Origin: Deltaproteobacteria bacterium | GTDB lineage: Bacteria > Desulfobacterota > DSM-4660 > Desulfatiglandales > B25-G16 | DNA: 13,482 nucleotides | NCBI GenBank assembly: GCA_003646935.1 | Contig: QMLW01000013.1 | Coordinates: 1 to 13,482 of the forward strand | Reading direction: 5' to 3' | Shown: positions 12,497-13,482 of the stretch, one piece after another | How the letters are laid out: each line of letters starts with the position of its first letter | Position numbering within the stretch: the stretch's first letter is position 1 | The notes under the pieces: model-generated | Databases searched by the model: none | What the model saw: only the letters and a program-made list of their open reading frames with translations | What the model was told of the DNA's origin: nothing | Program-made: the position numbers and the translations under genes

Positions 12497-12513
12497 AACC
12501 CCTTAACCTACAT

Positions 12514-13308
12514 TTAACCTTTTAGCAGCTGTCTTCCAAATTGGTCATGCCTGAAGTCAAGGCTTTCGTATGCCGCTTTTTTAAGTTCGTCTGATCGGAA
12601 TTCCTCCGCATCGAGGATGTCGTAGAGATTCCGGAGTGTGTGGGAGGATATGAACATGCCGGGATAAGTATCTGTGTTCTTCACTCTTTCGTGTTCCTGG
12701 TTTATGAACTTACATGCCTTCAGGTCATTGAGGATACGGGATATGGTGGAGTTGGCTGTACACAATAGATCCGATAGCCGTTTGCCATTTAGCTTGTGAT
12801 TTCTTATCTGAGTGATGGTGATTACATCAGCACGAAAGCCGGTACCGTAGAGAAGTCTGTTGTTGATCATAATCGAGGATTGAGCCACATGATCAACGGA
12901 ATTCAGCTTCCCTTTCCTGGATTCAATTGTTTCAATCAACGTTTTTATGGGATGTTCCTGGAGCCCGAAGATTTTTTTAAAGGTGTTTGGCGTTGCTTGA
13001 AATGAATCTTGCTTCACGCTTTCAAGGATAGTCATCCTGTGTTTTTCAGGCGAGGCCTGTAATATAGACTTCAATTTTTGATGGTTGATAAGATCCTGGA
13101 AGCGAGCTATCCATGCGGGTACATCGGTGACTATTCGATCCTGCCCCATGAAAAGAACCGTGGCGAGCAGCAGAGCTTCTATGTCTATGATGCCCTCTTT
13201 TTTTTCATTTACCATTGGCACATAAAAGGGCAGGCCGAGATTAACCCAAGCCCTGCGGAGCAGTTGGTTTGCCCTATTTGTTATTGCCTGAAATGAATTC
13301 ATGTCCAT
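12514..13308 (-). CDS. Uncharacterised protein with C-terminal winged-helix-like domain
   Basis: A 264-residue soluble protein that I do not recognise with certainty. The N-terminal half (to about 85) is helical with the segment IDIEALLLATVLFMGQDRIV followed by VPAWIARFQDL. Residues about 165-225 read as a winged helix: ITQIRNHKLNGKRLSDLLC (first helices), TANSTISRILNDLKACKFI (recognition helix and turn), then a VKNTDTYPGMFI wing. The start at 13308 has AGGG 4 bases ahead; MNSF at 13302 is equally possible. It overlaps the upstream reading frame by 35 bases, a sign of tight coupling. The pairing of a DNA-binding-like protein with a partner recalls AbiE-type toxin-antitoxin modules; this is inference. 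Confidence 0.65.
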   Translation of the reverse strand: MDMNSFQAITNRANQLLRRAWVNLGLPFYVPMVNEKKEGIIDIEALLLATVLFMGQDRIVTDVPAWIARFQDLINHQKLKSILQASPEKHRMTILESVKQDSFQATPNTFKKIFGLQEHPIKTLIETIESRKGKLNSVDHVAQSSIMINNRLLYGTGFRADVITITQIRNHKLNGKRLSDLLCTANSTISRILNDLKACKFINQEHERVKNTDTYPGMFISSHTLRNLYDILDAEEFRSDELKKAAYESLDFRHDQFGRQLLKG

Positions 13309-13482
13309 GAAACCCTATTTTTCTAAGAACTATTTCTAAATCGTCTCTTCTTGGCTCGGTATTGTCGACGCTTAACACAAACCGAACCGCTTCTTTGATC
13401 TCCTCGTTGCTGGGCTTGAGGCTTTTTATGTCGTTTGTGTGCTGGGCGAATGACGGAGGAGCTGCCCAAAGCTTCAAGGAAG
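13274..13482 (-). CDS. C-terminal part of an unidentified protein, runs off the window
   Basis: The frame is open to the window edge, so the gene is 5'-incomplete here; 67 or more residues are visible. The end has HTNDIKSLKPSNEEIKEAVR, then DLEIVLRKIGF and HGHEFISGNNK. The DIxxLKPxxEEIxEAxRFV pattern followed by a short helix ending in IGF resembles the C-terminal tail of some minimal nucleotidyltransferases, which would fit a toxin-antitoxin pair with the overlapping downstream gene, but this is weak. A TTG at 13477 could be read as a start, but has no ribosome site that can be seen. Confidence 0.5.
   Translation of the reverse strand, partial: SLKLWAAPPSFAQHTNDIKSLKPSNEEIKEAVRFVLSVDNTEPRRDDLEIVLRKIGFHGHEFISGNNK

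Noticed and set aside
1..13482. CRISPR array, tRNA or rRNA gene
   Set aside because: No regularly spaced direct repeats, no cloverleaf with a TTCRANTC arm and no conserved rRNA segments were seen by eye.

Overview
The window looks like chromosomal DNA of an anaerobic or microaerophilic bacterium, most plausibly a Desulfobacterota-type (deltaproteobacterial) lineage. The reasons are a ferredoxin-linked 2-oxoacid oxidoreductase operon, a STAS-like fragment and intergenic repeats of kinds I associate with that group, TTGACA-type promoters, and strong AGGAGG ribosome sites. This placement is inference; there is no rRNA or marker gene here.

Left part (1-6290), all genes on the minus strand. A flavin-reductase-like protein lies at 49-603. 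The centre is a five-gene operon reading 5188 to 1758: a P-loop ATPase, a 2[4Fe-4S] ferredoxin, and the alpha, beta and gamma subunits of a 2-oxoacid:ferredoxin oxidoreductase of the Kor/Oor type. The operon is bracketed by two paralogous zinc-ribbon microproteins (1132-1413 and 5812-6015) with their four cysteines at identical residue numbers. The ATPase-kor operon and both microproteins each have a TTGACA-17-TATnnn promoter, a structured untranslated leader and a strong intrinsic terminator placed before the start codon. The leaders of the operon and of the upstream microprotein are homologous RNAs whose helices compete with the terminator. This looks like an RNA-controlled regulon (riboswitch or protein-binding attenuator) that I cannot match to a class I know, and it is the most interesting part of the window.

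Middle part (6290-10760). An M20 metallopeptidase (plus), a cold-shock protein (minus), a 90-residue protein with a possible Cys/His zinc site (plus) and a metallo-beta-lactamase-fold hydrolase (plus) are separated by long gaps. The gaps hold hairpins and at least two decayed coding remnants.

Right part (10760-13482) is accessory DNA: a small putative secreted peptide, a perfect 20-bp inverted repeat with attC-like core boxes, a truncated cyclophilin-like ORF, an ORF cut short at REP-like hairpin repeats, a VapBC toxin-antitoxin module with a clear promoter/operator, a GGTTCAAAG-rich repeat tract, and an overlapping gene pair (a C-terminal piece running off the window plus a winged-helix-like protein) that may be another toxin-antitoxin or defence module.
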